The notes: a model not told the origin generated them from the sequence alone. Positions 6,621 to 15,638 are shown, counted from the stretch's first letter. The stretch is DNA of 19,468 nucleotides from Saprospiraceae bacterium UBA3362 (GCA_002360455.1 DEQQ01000092.1:1-19468); one strand, 5' to 3'. A program made the numbers and translations.

Positions 6621-9600
6621 TTAAGTTCTAGAACTCTGTTCATTGATCTTAAAAGGCAAATGTAATGCTTCTAATCTGCCCAACAAATCTCCGCTGATTT
6701 TTAGCTTGTTTTGAGTGGATAAAAACTCTAATTTTAAGCCCGTTCCAATTTCTACCAGCTCTATTTTGGGCACCAATGTTCCTTTATGGTCTTTGAACAG
6801 TCGCTCCATTTGTACAATAAAATCCTCCGAAATAGAGTGCACCGGGATTCCTATACTCAGATGTTTTACAGTTTGCTCCAATGCTGTAGAAAGCAATCTC
6901 ATCCCTTTGATATCAAGCTCCCATTCGTCAGAATCTGCCTTCCAAGTATTTTTTTTATAAAACCCTTCTATGGCAACACAGGTTCCATCGTTCATTAAAT
7001 TTTTATATCGCAGATAGTTCTCTCTGAATAAAAATACTTTCAAACTCCCTTGATAATCTTGAATGACAAAGGACCCAAATCCTTCTCCTTTTTTGTTCAT
7101 TCTATGTTGAACATCCAAAAGTCTTCCACAAATTTTAACCAATATGCCCTGATATTTTTCATCCTTCAAACCCTCCAACTGATCCAAGCTACAATTTGAA
7201 CAATATTGCATTTCGTAGCTGTAATCATCCAAGGGATGCGCACTCAAAAAAATGCCGGCAATATCCACTTCATAATTTAATTTTTGAATGGTATTCCATT
7301 CTTCTGCTTTTGGAGCCTGCGGAATTTTTATATCATTCATCACACTTTCTCCAAAGAGAGATTGTTGCATATTGTTGAGACCGGCATGATAACTTTGTCC
7401 CCAGCGCAACATATATTCAATATAACTGTCAGATTTTTCATATTGCGCAAAATATTGGGCTCTGTGCATATCCGTAAAGCAATCAAAAGCTCCTCCAAAA
7501 ACACAGGATTCTATTACTTTTTTATTGAATATTTTGGAGTTAAGTCTTTTGATCATATCGGCAAAACTGAGAAAAGGGCCATTGCGTTCGCGCTCGACAA
7601 TAATTTCTTCTACAGGACCTTCTCCGACTCCTTTCAGTGCAGATAATCCAAATCGAATCTGTCCTTGATCATTGACTGTAAAATGAATCTGACTTTCGTT
7701 TATATCCGGACCAAGAACTTTGAGTTTCATCGACTTTGCCTCATTGAGATAGGTTCGCAATGAGTCCAAATTATCTTTATTTGCGGTCAAGACTGCTGCC
7801 ATAAATTCTGCAGGATAATGGGTTTTGAGATATCCTGTTTGAAAAGCTAAAACTGAATATGCAGCAGCATGAGATCTATTGAATCCATACATTGCAAACT
7901 TCGCCATTACATCAAAAATCTCCTGAGCTTTTTCTTGAGAAATTCCCTTCTTCATGGCTCTCTCTACAAAGATGGCACTTTGTTTTTCCATCTCTTCTTT
8001 TTTCTTCTTTCCCATGGCTCTGCGCAAAATGTCTGCTTCTCCAAGAGAATAATCTGCCATGATCTGAGCGGATTGCATGATTTGCTCCTGATAAACCATA
8101 ATACCATAAGTGGGAGAAAGAATTTCTTGCATCCATTCATGAGGATAAATCACAGGAACTCTTCCATGTTTCCTATCAATAAATTCTTTGATATTGTCCA
8201 TAGGCCCCGGCCTGTACAAGGCATTCATTGCTATGATATCTTCTATGCTCGTCGGTTTCAAATTTTTTAGATGGCCTCTCATTGGATCACTTTCAAATTG
8301 AAATAATCCAATGGTTTGACCTTGTTGAAATAACTGTAAGGTTTTTAAATCATCCAAAGGAATCTCATGAATATCTATTCGCTTAGTTTGATCTTTTCGC
8401 TTAACAATATTATCCAGAGTATCTTCTATGATGGACAATGTGGTGAGTCCCAAAAAATCCATCTTGAGAAGACCTGTTTGTTCTATCACATTTCCTTCCA
8501 CCTGCGTAACCCAAAGATTGGTGTCTTTTGCTGTAGAAACCGGAATAAATTTCATAATTTCGTCGGGAGCTATGATCACACCTGCAGCATGAACTCCGGT
8601 ATTTCGCACAGATCCTTCAAGCTTTTTGGCTGTTTTGAGCACATCGGATTCCAATCCTATTCCTCCCTTGAGAATATTTCTTAGTTCGAGAATATTATTT
8701 TTGTCTTCAGCCGGAAAATCATCGGAGATCACTTTGTCCAAATCCAATATTTCGTTGAGTTTTGTTCCCGGTTTGTTCGGTACCAATTTAGCCAGGCGGT
8801 CTGCAATAGAAAGCTCCAGTCCTTTCACTCTTGCAACATCTCTTATTGAGGATTTGGCAGCCATAGTGCCAAAGGTTACAATCTGCGCCACTTGATTTTT
8901 GCCGTATTTATTGACAACATAGTCCATCACTTTATCTCGATTGCGATCATCAAAGTCAATATCAATATCGGGCATGCTCACACGCTCAGGATTGAGAAAT
9001 CTCTCAAAGAGTAAGTTGTACTTCAACGGATCTATATCTGTAATGGTAAGGCAATAAGCTACAGCAGAACCCGCAGCAGAACCTCGACCCGGCCCAACAC
9101 TTACACGAAGTTCTCTCGCCGCTTTTATAAAATCTTGAACAACCAAAAAGTATCCGGCAAACTTCATATTCTTGATCACCAAGAGCTCATAATCCAATCT
9201 CTCTCTTATTTTTTCTGTGATCTCTCCATATCTCGCAACAGCACCTTCATAAACCAAATGTTTGAGAAAATCATCTTGATGCTCAAAGCCAATAGGCAAT
9301 GGAAAATTGGGAAGAATGATCTCTCTAATCAAACTTGGATTAAAAACTTTGTCGGCTATCGCAACTGTATTTTCTATAGCCTGAGGAATGTCGGCAAATT
9401 TGAGCTTCATCTCCTCAGAAGTTTTGAAAAAATATTCTGAACTTGAAAATTTAAATCTGTTCTCATCCGCAACATTGGAGGCGGTATTGATGCAAAGTAA
9501 TATATCGTGAGGAACAGCATCTTCTTGATCCAAATAATGAACATCATTGGTAGCAATGACTTGAACATTATACTTTTTAGCCAATGCCAATAGCTGCTGA

Positions 9601-10190
9601 TTTACCTGCTCCTGACTGATACCAAGTTGATCCAAATTTTCATTTCCTGCTTGTCGCTGAATTTCAATATAAAAATCTTCTCCCAACAAATCCAACCACC
9701 ACTTAAGCAGCTCCTCTGCTTCTTCCAATCTTCCATGAATGATGGCCTGTGGAATTTCTGCGCCAATGCAACAACTCGTTGCAATCAATCCCTTATGAAA
9801 TTTTTTGAGCAACTCCTTGTCAATGCGCGGATATTTTCCATACATCCCTTCGATAAAACCAAGCGAACAGAGCTTAGATAAATTTTCATATCCTTCCTGA
9901 TTTTTAGCCAGGATAAGTTGATGAAAACGCTCATCACGTTCACCACTGATTTTAGAAAAAGATTGTTTGAATCTGTCTTTGACCAAATAAAATTCACAAC
10001 CCAAAATGGGCTTAATATGATTTTTTTTGGCTTCATTTACAAAATCAAAACAACCAAACATATTGCCATGATCTGTCAAAGCAACTGCCGGCATTCCGTC
10101 TGCCTTTGCTTTTTCCATCATGGACCCTATATCGGTCGCACCATCCAATAAAGAAAACTGAGTATGACAATGTAAATGACAAAAAGACAT
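6621..10190 (-). CDS. dnaE: DNA polymerase III subunit alpha (replicative polymerase)
   Basis: Catalytic subunit of the replicative DNA polymerase. The ATG at 10190 is preferred over a TTG 9 bases upstream because it gives the usual N-terminus MSFCHLHCHTQFSLLDG; the product is 1189 residues. Order of domains: an N-terminal PHP domain with apparently intact metal-binding blocks (HLHCH, LTDHGNM near 39-45, ILGCEFY near 62-68, NDVHYLD near 215-221); the C-family polymerase core with PGRGSAAGS (367-375) and the catalytic aspartates in PDIDIDFDD (407-415); a fingers region with FNRSHAAAYSVLAFQTGYLK; a helix-hairpin-helix region around FGLSALKGVG; and an OB fold near the C-terminus (GILVKICGRLLDVQ). 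A structured repeat occupies the leader, ending about 41 bases before the ATG. No frameshift or missing key residue was seen. Confidence 0.98.
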   Translation of the reverse strand: MSFCHLHCHTQFSLLDGATDIGSMMEKAKADGMPAVALTDHGNMFGCFDFVNEAKKNHIKPILGCEFYLVKDRFKQSFSKISGERDERFHQLILAKNQEGYENLSKLCSLGFIEGMYGKYPRIDKELLKKFHKGLIATSCCIGAEIPQAIIHGRLEEAEELLKWWLDLLGEDFYIEIQRQAGNENLDQLGISQEQVNQQLLALAKKYNVQVIATNDVHYLDQEDAVPHDILLCINTASNVADENRFKFSSSEYFFKTSEEMKLKFADIPQAIENTVAIADKVFNPSLIREIILPNFPLPIGFEHQDDFLKHLVYEGAVARYGEITEKIRERLDYELLVIKNMKFAGYFLVVQDFIKAARELRVSVGPGRGSAAGSAVAYCLTITDIDPLKYNLLFERFLNPERVSMPDIDIDFDDRNRDKVMDYVVNKYGKNQVAQIVTFGTMAAKSSIRDVARVKGLELSIADRLAKLVPNKPGTKLNEILDLDKVISDDFPAEDKNNILELRNILKGGIGLESDVLKTAKKLEGSVRNTGVHAAGVIIAPDEIMKFIPVSTAKDTNLWVTQVEGNVIEQTGLLKMDFLGLTTLSIIEDTLDNIVKRKDQTKRIDIHEIPLDDLKTLQLFQQGQTIGLFQFESDPMRGHLKNLKPTSIEDIIAMNALYRPGPMDNIKEFIDRKHGRVPVIYPHEWMQEILSPTYGIMVYQEQIMQSAQIMADYSLGEADILRRAMGKKKKEEMEKQSAIFVERAMKKGISQEKAQEIFDVMAKFAMYGFNRSHAAAYSVLAFQTGYLKTHYPAEFMAAVLTANKDNLDSLRTYLNEAKSMKLKVLGPDINESQIHFTVNDQGQIRFGLSALKGVGEGPVEEIIVERERNGPFLSFADMIKRLNSKIFNKKVIESCVFGGAFDCFTDMHRAQYFAQYEKSDSYIEYMLRWGQSYHAGLNNMQQSLFGESVMNDIKIPQAPKAEEWNTIQKLNYEVDIAGIFLSAHPLDDYSYEMQYCSNCSLDQLEGLKDEKYQGILVKICGRLLDVQHRMNKKGEGFGSFVIQDYQGSLKVFLFRENYLRYKNLMNDGTCVAIEGFYKKNTWKADSDEWELDIKGMRLLSTALEQTVKHLSIGIPVHSISEDFIVQMERLFKDHKGTLVPKIELVEIGTGLKLEFLSTQNKLKISGDLLGRLEALHLPFKINEQSSRT

Positions 10191-10230
10191 CGATTCCAAT
10201 TGATTTAAATGAAAAAATAAAAATGATTTT

Positions 10231-10376
10231 GGATGAGGGCGTAACTCCTCATTTCATGAGGAGTCGGACGCTTACGGACTCGTTGTTCACTCGGTGCTTC
10301 GCACTCCCGGCGTAGCCGGTCTCCTCCAGCCTCCTTACGCTGTAAGAGATCATCTCAAAAACAGTATCCCTCTCCG
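10231..10376 (-). repeat. GC-rich structured repeat, copy 1, in the dnaE leader
   Basis: This stretch stands out as GC-rich and rich in hairpins. ACTCCTCA (10244-10251) pairs with TGAGGAGT (10257-10264) around a 5-base loop, and CCGGC (10307-10311) pairs with GCCGG (10315-10319) around GTA. GAGGG (10235-10239) can pair with CCCTC (10368-10372) to close the whole unit. Read on the minus strand it shares, in the same order, GAGGGATA, AGACCGG, a GCGA-GCAC-CGAGTGA stretch, CGACYCC, ATGAAATGAGGRG and AYGCCC with the copy at 12656-12751. It lies between the prenyltransferase gene and dnaE, sense to both, and could also act as a terminator for the former. Confidence 0.65.
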
Positions 10377-10416
10377 TAAAAATTACAACCTAACAGCCTG
10401 CTTAACGTGAATAAAA

Positions 10417-11289
10417 TCAAAAATAAAAATCTAAAATTGTAAAACAAGCCAACACCACAGAAGCTATTCCATTGGTTGTAAAAAATGCAAGATTAATCCT
10501 GTTCAAATTGTGATCCTTCAATATCCAATGCTGATAAAATAATAAGACCAAAAACAACATTGAACCCAATATCATCAAAAAACTCATTCCAAATTCTGTA
10601 TGCAATAAAATTGCACAACTCACAATACAAACTGCAGTAACCACATGCAAACAGGTAGAAATCCATAAGGCTTTGTCCATTCCGAATCTCGCCGGAATTG
10701 ACCTTAACTCCTGCCCTTTATCAAACTCTATATCCTGTATAGCATAAATAATATCAAATCCCGCTACCCAAGTAATCACCGCAAATGCATAAAGCAATGG
10801 CAACAGATCAAACACTTTGGCCACTGCCAAATAAGCTCCAAGAGGCGCAAGGGACAATCCCAATCCCAAAAACAAATGACACAACCACGAAAACCTTTTG
10901 GTATAACTGTAGCCCAAAACAATCGCTAATGCCACCGGAGATAATGCAAAGCATACCGCATTAATCTGATAAGCAAAAAAAACAAACAAAAAGCTGTTGA
11001 TAATGATAAACCAAAGTGCAGATTGCGAAGAAATCTCACCGCTCGGAATCTCTCTTGTTCTTGTGCGCGGATTTTTGATGTCAATTGTTCTGTCTGCCCA
11101 TCGATTGAAAGCCATCGCCGCATTGCGAGCAGTAACCATACACAGCACAACCCATAATAACAAACTCCAATTCACTGCACCAAGCCCAAATCTCCAACTG
11201 GCAATAAAAAAACCAAGCATAGCAAAAGGCATCGCAAAAATGGTATGACTAAACTTGACAAGAGAAAGATATTGACTTATATGCTTCAT
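10417..11289 (-). CDS. mqnP: UbiA-family prenyltransferase, probably MqnP of the futalosine menaquinone pathway
   Basis: An integral membrane prenyltransferase of 290 residues with about eight or nine hydrophobic segments. Both aspartate-rich motifs of the UbiA superfamily are present: N62-R63-x2-D66-x3-D70 followed by the loop KNPRTRTREIPSG, and D179 with D186-x3-D190 in YAIQDIEFDKG followed by LRSIPARFG. These bind the magnesium-complexed polyprenyl diphosphate. The NPRT..REIP loop and YAIQDIEFD with SIPARFG match the group annotated as putative 4-hydroxybenzoate polyprenyltransferase, whose members in menaquinone-only organisms serve the futalosine pathway as MqnP. That choice over UbiA is inference: no other mqn gene is in the window. 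The start is ATG; an imperfect -7 box (TACCTTTC) ends 9 bases upstream. Confidence 0.85.
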   Translation of the reverse strand: MKHISQYLSLVKFSHTIFAMPFAMLGFFIASWRFGLGAVNWSLLLWVVLCMVTARNAAMAFNRWADRTIDIKNPRTRTREIPSGEISSQSALWFIIINSFLFVFFAYQINAVCFALSPVALAIVLGYSYTKRFSWLCHLFLGLGLSLAPLGAYLAVAKVFDLLPLLYAFAVITWVAGFDIIYAIQDIEFDKGQELRSIPARFGMDKALWISTCLHVVTAVCIVSCAILLHTEFGMSFLMILGSMLFLVLLFYQHWILKDHNLNRINLAFFTTNGIASVVLACFTILDFYF

Positions 11290-11370
11290 TTCTATGGAGA
11301 AAGGTACAACAGTAAAGGAATTGAAGTCCTGTTTTGTTGAATAAAATGGAGCCTTTTCTTTATTGTTTTG

Positions 11371-12345
11371 TCAATAATGCAGCGGATAAAACTTGAACCT
11401 CCCCAGGCTATTGAGCTCCATAGCCGGAGCCGGGATTTTAAAAATAGTAAGTCCGCGTAGAAGGGCATTGAGAAAAGAACTTTTAGTTCGTATTTTTCTC
11501 AAATCCAAATCCAGCGACAGATAATATTGCTTGAGGCGAGGATACTGATGGGGATCCAGTCGGAGTTCGATTCCCTCCTTGCTTGTCCAGCGATTCTCGT
11601 AACCTCCGTACATTCCATCTGCCCCGTAACCTACGGCCAAATTCAGAAAAGAGGGCCACCATGTAGAAGCAGTGTTCTTAAAGATTGATGGCGAGAAGCT
11701 GATCCAATAGGTCTGGGCGTTATAATCTTTTAGAATTTTTTCCGCCGGTCCTGATCCGTAAAGTTCCTCTGCTCGCTGTTGTATGAGCCAGCCCTGGTCC
11801 TTGTAGCTTTTGGGAAAAGAAGAAAATTTAAGCAGTATTTTTTGCTCATTCCATATCCATTGTTGGGCCGCAAAAGTGGCAACACCAAGACTATTGGCAG
11901 CCATATCCGGCCAAGAGAATCCCCATTTTGGACTCAGCCCGTCAAACAGCTCCAATGAGCTTAAAAACAACATCGAAACAGCTGCAGCAGCACCCACCGA
12001 GCGCCCTTGCCTCATGCCTGTCCACCGCATCAAATCATAAACATAGGAAGATTGAAAATAACCGTCGTAAAGATGTCCGCACTTGTCCATGTGACTCCAC
12101 TCTTTCCAATCATTGTAGAAGTGAAAAGCCGACAGCCCCTGTTTCTTGTACCAAGCATGATATAATCCTACAGAAAAAACAGAATAACTTGCTCCAATAA
12201 ATCCTGTGACAGAATAGAGTCTGGTCTTGTCGAGGCTATCTGAAGGTTTGAAGAAAGGAGACCTAAAAAGTTGAGCCCATCCGCCGGTAGAACAAGCGCA
12301 AATAAGGCATATCCAAACAATATAGGGACTGATTTTCTTTTGCAT
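11371..12345 (-). CDS. DUF2279 family protein, probably envelope-located
   Basis: The ATG at 12345 is preferred to a TTG 27 bases upstream because it places the signal peptide at the N-terminus (MQKKISPYIVWICLIC, with WAQ as the likely cleavage region); the product is 324 residues. Residues about 45-160 look like DUF2279, a family of predicted periplasmic proteins: VTGFIGASYSVFSVGLYHAW, EWSHMDKCGHLYDGYFQSSY, LSSLELFDGLSPKWGFSWPD and then DMAANSLGVATFAAQQWIW. Several of these are hydrophobic, so the protein may span or sit in the outer membrane. The rest is rich in aromatic residues and strands. Function unknown. A -7 promoter box lies at 12404-12411. It diverges from the T9SS gene. Confidence 0.75.
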   Translation of the reverse strand: MQKKISPYIVWICLICACSTGGWAQLFRSPFFKPSDSLDKTRLYSVTGFIGASYSVFSVGLYHAWYKKQGLSAFHFYNDWKEWSHMDKCGHLYDGYFQSSYVYDLMRWTGMRQGRSVGAAAAVSMLFLSSLELFDGLSPKWGFSWPDMAANSLGVATFAAQQWIWNEQKILLKFSSFPKSYKDQGWLIQQRAEELYGSGPAEKILKDYNAQTYWISFSPSIFKNTASTWWPSFLNLAVGYGADGMYGGYENRWTSKEGIELRLDPHQYPRLKQYYLSLDLDLRKIRTKSSFLNALLRGLTIFKIPAPAMELNSLGRFKFYPLHY

Positions 12346-12403
12346 GAATGAGCTACAACTCCAATAGTTCAAATTTAAAATAGGACCACATCATTGGGCA
12401 GCT

Positions 12404-12411
12404 CAAAGATA
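12404..12411 (-). promoter_or_regulatory. Promoter -7 box for the DUF2279 gene
   Basis: On the minus strand this reads TATCTTTG, an exact TAnnTTTG match, 58 bases before the chosen ATG at 12345. It is compatible with that start and with a leader of about 50 bases. No -33 element is evident at the expected spacing. Confidence 0.45.
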
Positions 12412-12655
12412 CTAAATGGAATTGTGTATTCCTTCTAGCATTTTAAATTATTAAAAATCAATTGTATAAATATTAAAGTTTATTTAGATATATCATAGTC
12501 GGATTTGAGCTGATCTTGTTGATAGAAATGTTGTAATTTTGAATCTTTAATGAGCTAAAGCTTGGGCGAGAGGGTTGAATTGTAGCGTTGATTTGAGCTT
12601 GTTTTCGCACATGAAAAACCTTTTCAATGATGCAAGAATTGCCGAGCTCAGGATT

Positions 12656-12751
12656 GCATGAGGGATAGCAACGGAAAGACCGGAGCGAGCACAGCGAGTG
12701 AGGACTTGTAGTGGATAGCCCGACCCCGAAATGAAATGAGGGGGCATGCCC
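12656..12751 (+). repeat. GC-rich structured repeat, copy 2, in the leader of the T9SS gene
   Basis: A GC-rich island in AT-rich surroundings. GCATG (12656-12660) can pair with CATGC (12745-12749); CCCC (12724-12727) can pair with the G run at 12740-12744 around ATGAAATGA; and GGGCATGCCC (12742-12751) is a perfect palindrome. It shares a string of ordered motifs with copy 1 at 10231-10376, including ATGAAATGAGGGG at 12731-12743, where copy 1 has the same 13 bases with one difference. It resembles dispersed Bacteroidota intergenic repeats that carry a GGATAGCCCGA-type end. It ends 50 bases before the ATG at 12802. The rest of the gap 12346-12655 is AT-rich with no recognised gene. Confidence 0.65.
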
Positions 12752-12801
12752 AAAAAAAATGGAATGAAAAAAAATTTGAATTAGAATTATCAGTTTATAC
12801 A

Positions 12802-15231
12802 ATGCAAAAAAATAGTTTTACATCCGGAATTTTGGTTTTGATTTTCAGTATTTGTGCAGCGATTGTGCAGGCTCAACCTCTCCAGTTTTTGGATTATGTA
12901 AGAGATAGTGTGGATGCGACCGAGGCTCATGTGGAAGCTACTGAGGATGGTGGATGGCTGCAGGTTTCTGTGGCAAAAGATTCTGTATTGCGATGGATCA
13001 AATTTGATTATTGTGGTAAGATCGAATGGAATACTTATTTCAAATTGAAGGGTGTGCTGTCCCAAACTTCATTATTGATTGCAGATAATCTTGGATTTGT
13101 AGTCGGGATCATGCAGGACAGTTCTGCTCAAAGTGTTTTTTGTGCGAGAATCAGTGCACAAGATGGCACAGGAACTTCGCAAAAGCAATTGTATTTTGAT
13201 CAATACCAATATTATTCGAATCCAAAAATGGCGGTACAAAATAGAGTGAACTATATTGCATTCAATGGAGGTAAAACAGCAGCGGATGCAAGGATGGTTG
13301 TAGCTCGTACTGATAATCAATTTGTAGCCACCAACAGTTTTGCTGCCGACACAGTGATCAAAATGTGGGACTTTGTAGCCGGGCCAAATGATGATTTTTA
13401 TGCGGCCGTTGGCAATAGTGAAATGATCCACATGGATCAAAATGGAAAAGTGAACTGGATGAGAAATTTCAAAACCAATTGGAGCGGAATGCAAAACAAT
13501 TTGTTGTACAATAAAGACATCAGAGCGTTCTATGCCTGCGGTTGGGTGATGGACACTGTAAAAAATAATTTGGGATTATTGCAAATATCCGAAGATGGAA
13601 GATTGCAAGCTTTTTCTCCTTTGGTTCCTTATGATAATGCCATCAAAACAAAAATGGTCAATGCAAAAGGATTGATTTATGTTTCGCATCTTGATTCGAA
13701 TGCAACAGGAAAAAATAGAAAATTTTTAGCCCATTCGGTTTTTAATTCAAATGCATTGGCATACGAAACTACAAAGTTGAATAGGATGGAGGATAGAGCT
13801 GGTAAAATAAGCTCTTATGATTTTTCTAGAGTTCAATTGGAGCCGGTTTTTTGTTCTGCCGGAACCATAGATTCTTTCAAAACATTATTCAATGCCAAAC
13901 TCGGCACTTTTGCGGACTTGGGATGTAATGACACTTCTTATAAAGTTTCTATTGTACGGCCGGAATTTAAAGTAGATAGTCTGACCGAAATTAAATTTAG
14001 TTTGTTGTCCAAAGCAAATAATATATCCTATCAGATCTATGTTGTAGGCAATCCGGTGATGATCAGAAAATGTGAAAAATTTGAATTCAAAGACGGTGAA
14101 GTAAATTATCCTGCAGCTTGTTTTAAAGAGCCTGTTCAATTTTCTATAGGCAATTTTCCGAACCTAAATATTGTTTGGAGCAATGGACTCACAGGCGCCA
14201 CCATTACAGTGACCACTCCGGCAGAGCTGAGTGTAAAAATAACTTACTGCGATAAAACCATCACACAGGTTCATAAAGTGGAGGTAAGAGATCCAAATCT
14301 TCCTGCAATAGAATATTCTGACATTTGTCCGGGAGAAAAAATAAATTTTACTGCCAAAGATCAGGGGTATAAATTTTTAGGTTGGGAAAAAACAGATTCA
14401 AACAAAACCATTTCTGTGACAGCTCCTGTAACGAGAAAAGCTTATTACGAATGTTGGGGTACAGAATTGGTGCAGGATCATTATACCAAATTATTTGATA
14501 CCCAGGGTCAGACCAAAGATTATGGTACGTTTTGCAAAGGGCAGACTGTCAATTTTAATTTGGGTACATTTAGCAGGAAGCTCGTATTTCAAAAATGGTC
14601 ATCAGGAGAAACAACTCAGTCATTGAATGTGACGGCGCCAACAGAGCGATCTGCTATTTTTCTTTGTGGAACTGCCACTGTGGAGCAAAAACATATTGCC
14701 TCTGAGATTTTACCTAATTTGTCCAATGAAAATTTTGATGTAAGTTGTGACGCAGACAGTGTAATTTATTTGGCCAAAGTCGATCCCTACAGATCTCCAT
14801 TGGACAGAACAGTGTACAGCTGGAGTAATGGCGCGAAAGGTATTCGTACAGCATCCAAATGTGCCGCACCACTGACCTTGAGTTATAGTTGTAAAGAATC
14901 TAAAGTAGATCAACTTTTTGTTCCGAATACTGACCATTGTTTTCAGTTGATGTTTCCTAATGTGGTTTCCGAAAATGCAAAGGATGTAGACAATACAGTT
15001 TTCAAACCTTTTATAGCAACAGACTCCATGTCGGTTGCTCCCACCTTCAATATGAAAGTTTTCAATCGTTGGGGGCATCAGGTATTTGAGACCTCCAAAA
15101 TAAACTCAGGATGGGATTTGACACACAAAGGAAATCGCGCAGCAGTAGATACCTATCTTTACAGAGCAGAAGCGACAACAAGATTCTGCACATCTAGAAA
15201 GTGGAACGGATCATTTACCATTATACGATAA
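12802..15231 (+). CDS. Large secreted protein with type B T9SS sorting domain
   Basis: An 809-residue exported protein. The ATG at 12802 is chosen because the signal peptide follows directly (MQKNSFTSGILVLIFSICAA then VQAQ); the frame runs on upstream to an ATG at 12736, but that lies in the structured repeat. Residues about 30-420 are strand-rich with DGGWLQVS- and NGKVNWMRNF-type blocks that may form a beta propeller. Four repeats spaced 69-75 residues apart begin at W459, W528, W599 and W674, each with a W-x-x-G/T start, a V-T-x-P turn and often a Cys. The end (about 735-809) is the gliding-motility-associated type B C-terminal domain: FNRWGHQVFETS from residue 754, GWDLTHKG, TYLYRAEA and a final FTIIR. 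It should cross the outer membrane by T9SS. Ligand unknown. Confidence 0.85.
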   Translation: MQKNSFTSGILVLIFSICAAIVQAQPLQFLDYVRDSVDATEAHVEATEDGGWLQVSVAKDSVLRWIKFDYCGKIEWNTYFKLKGVLSQTSLLIADNLGFVVGIMQDSSAQSVFCARISAQDGTGTSQKQLYFDQYQYYSNPKMAVQNRVNYIAFNGGKTAADARMVVARTDNQFVATNSFAADTVIKMWDFVAGPNDDFYAAVGNSEMIHMDQNGKVNWMRNFKTNWSGMQNNLLYNKDIRAFYACGWVMDTVKNNLGLLQISEDGRLQAFSPLVPYDNAIKTKMVNAKGLIYVSHLDSNATGKNRKFLAHSVFNSNALAYETTKLNRMEDRAGKISSYDFSRVQLEPVFCSAGTIDSFKTLFNAKLGTFADLGCNDTSYKVSIVRPEFKVDSLTEIKFSLLSKANNISYQIYVVGNPVMIRKCEKFEFKDGEVNYPAACFKEPVQFSIGNFPNLNIVWSNGLTGATITVTTPAELSVKITYCDKTITQVHKVEVRDPNLPAIEYSDICPGEKINFTAKDQGYKFLGWEKTDSNKTISVTAPVTRKAYYECWGTELVQDHYTKLFDTQGQTKDYGTFCKGQTVNFNLGTFSRKLVFQKWSSGETTQSLNVTAPTERSAIFLCGTATVEQKHIASEILPNLSNENFDVSCDADSVIYLAKVDPYRSPLDRTVYSWSNGAKGIRTASKCAAPLTLSYSCKESKVDQLFVPNTDHCFQLMFPNVVSENAKDVDNTVFKPFIATDSMSVAPTFNMKVFNRWGHQVFETSKINSGWDLTHKGNRAAVDTYLYRAEATTRFCTSRKWNGSFTIIR

Positions 15232-15638
15232 GAAGATTCTGTTTTTAATGTTGAAGACCGGAGCGCTTGAGCTTCTTGAATAAGGATAGGAAGCATTCCT
15301 TTTAATTGGAAATTGCATAACCATACCAAGTAAGTATGACCTAAAGCTTGGGTTTGCCAATATCTATTGGCCATTAAATCTATTTAGCAAAAGACATAAT
15401 ATTATTGCAATAGCTCTAGGTCTGAAAAGAGAATAAGATCATATAAAATTCGTTCATTTATAATTAGTTTGAGCTTATTTTTTTTGTTCAAAATGAATTT
15501 GAATTGAAAAGACTTATTAAAAAAATAGAAAGCCATAAGTCAAGATCAATTGAGGCAATCGAAACCGATTTTACTCACTGGACAAGTTTAGAATTTTATT
15601 CGATAATAAAAACGCTAAAATAAATCAAACGATAAAAA
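15232..15638. other. Non-coding stretch between the T9SS gene and the methyltransferase
   Basis: There is no convincing gene in these 407 bases. The left part (15255-15300) resembles the structured repeat. The right part is AT-rich. A frame open from 15468 to a stop at 15621-15623 has protein-like composition near its end but no ATG. No promoter with a good TAnnTTTG box was found before the methyltransferase ATG. Confidence 0.5.
15255..15300 (+). repeat. Possible degenerate third copy of the structured repeat
   Basis: AGACCGGAGCG at 15255-15265 is identical to 12677-12687 in copy 2, and about 20 bases further on GGATAG recurs, as it does in copy 2. The hairpin end with ATGAAATGAGG is missing. 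It lies 24 bases after the stop of the T9SS gene, so it could instead contribute to that transcript's 3' end. Confidence 0.3.

Noticed and set aside
7869..8270. 133-residue open frame on the plus strand inside dnaE
   Set aside because: Antisense to a conserved part of dnaE; the protein has no family features. The other plus-strand frames within dnaE were left out for the same reason.
10191..10199. TTG start for dnaE three codons upstream
   Set aside because: The ATG at 10190 gives the N-terminus normal for DnaE.
12736..12801. Upstream ATG giving a longer T9SS protein
   Set aside because: The added 22 residues are encoded by the repeat and would bury the signal peptide.
12473..12802. 109-residue minus-strand frame before the T9SS gene
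   Set aside because: It runs through the structured repeat and has a low-complexity composition, so it is probably non-coding.
12555..15352. 12-base direct repeat CTAAAGCTTGGG at 12555-12566 and 15341-15352
   Set aside because: It is short, half of it is a palindromic AAGCTT, and its order relative to the other shared motif differs between the two sites, so it is probably coincidence.
15159..15374. 71-residue minus-strand frame after the T9SS gene
   Set aside because: It begins in spacer DNA, overlaps the third repeat-like stretch and ends opposite the conserved sorting domain.
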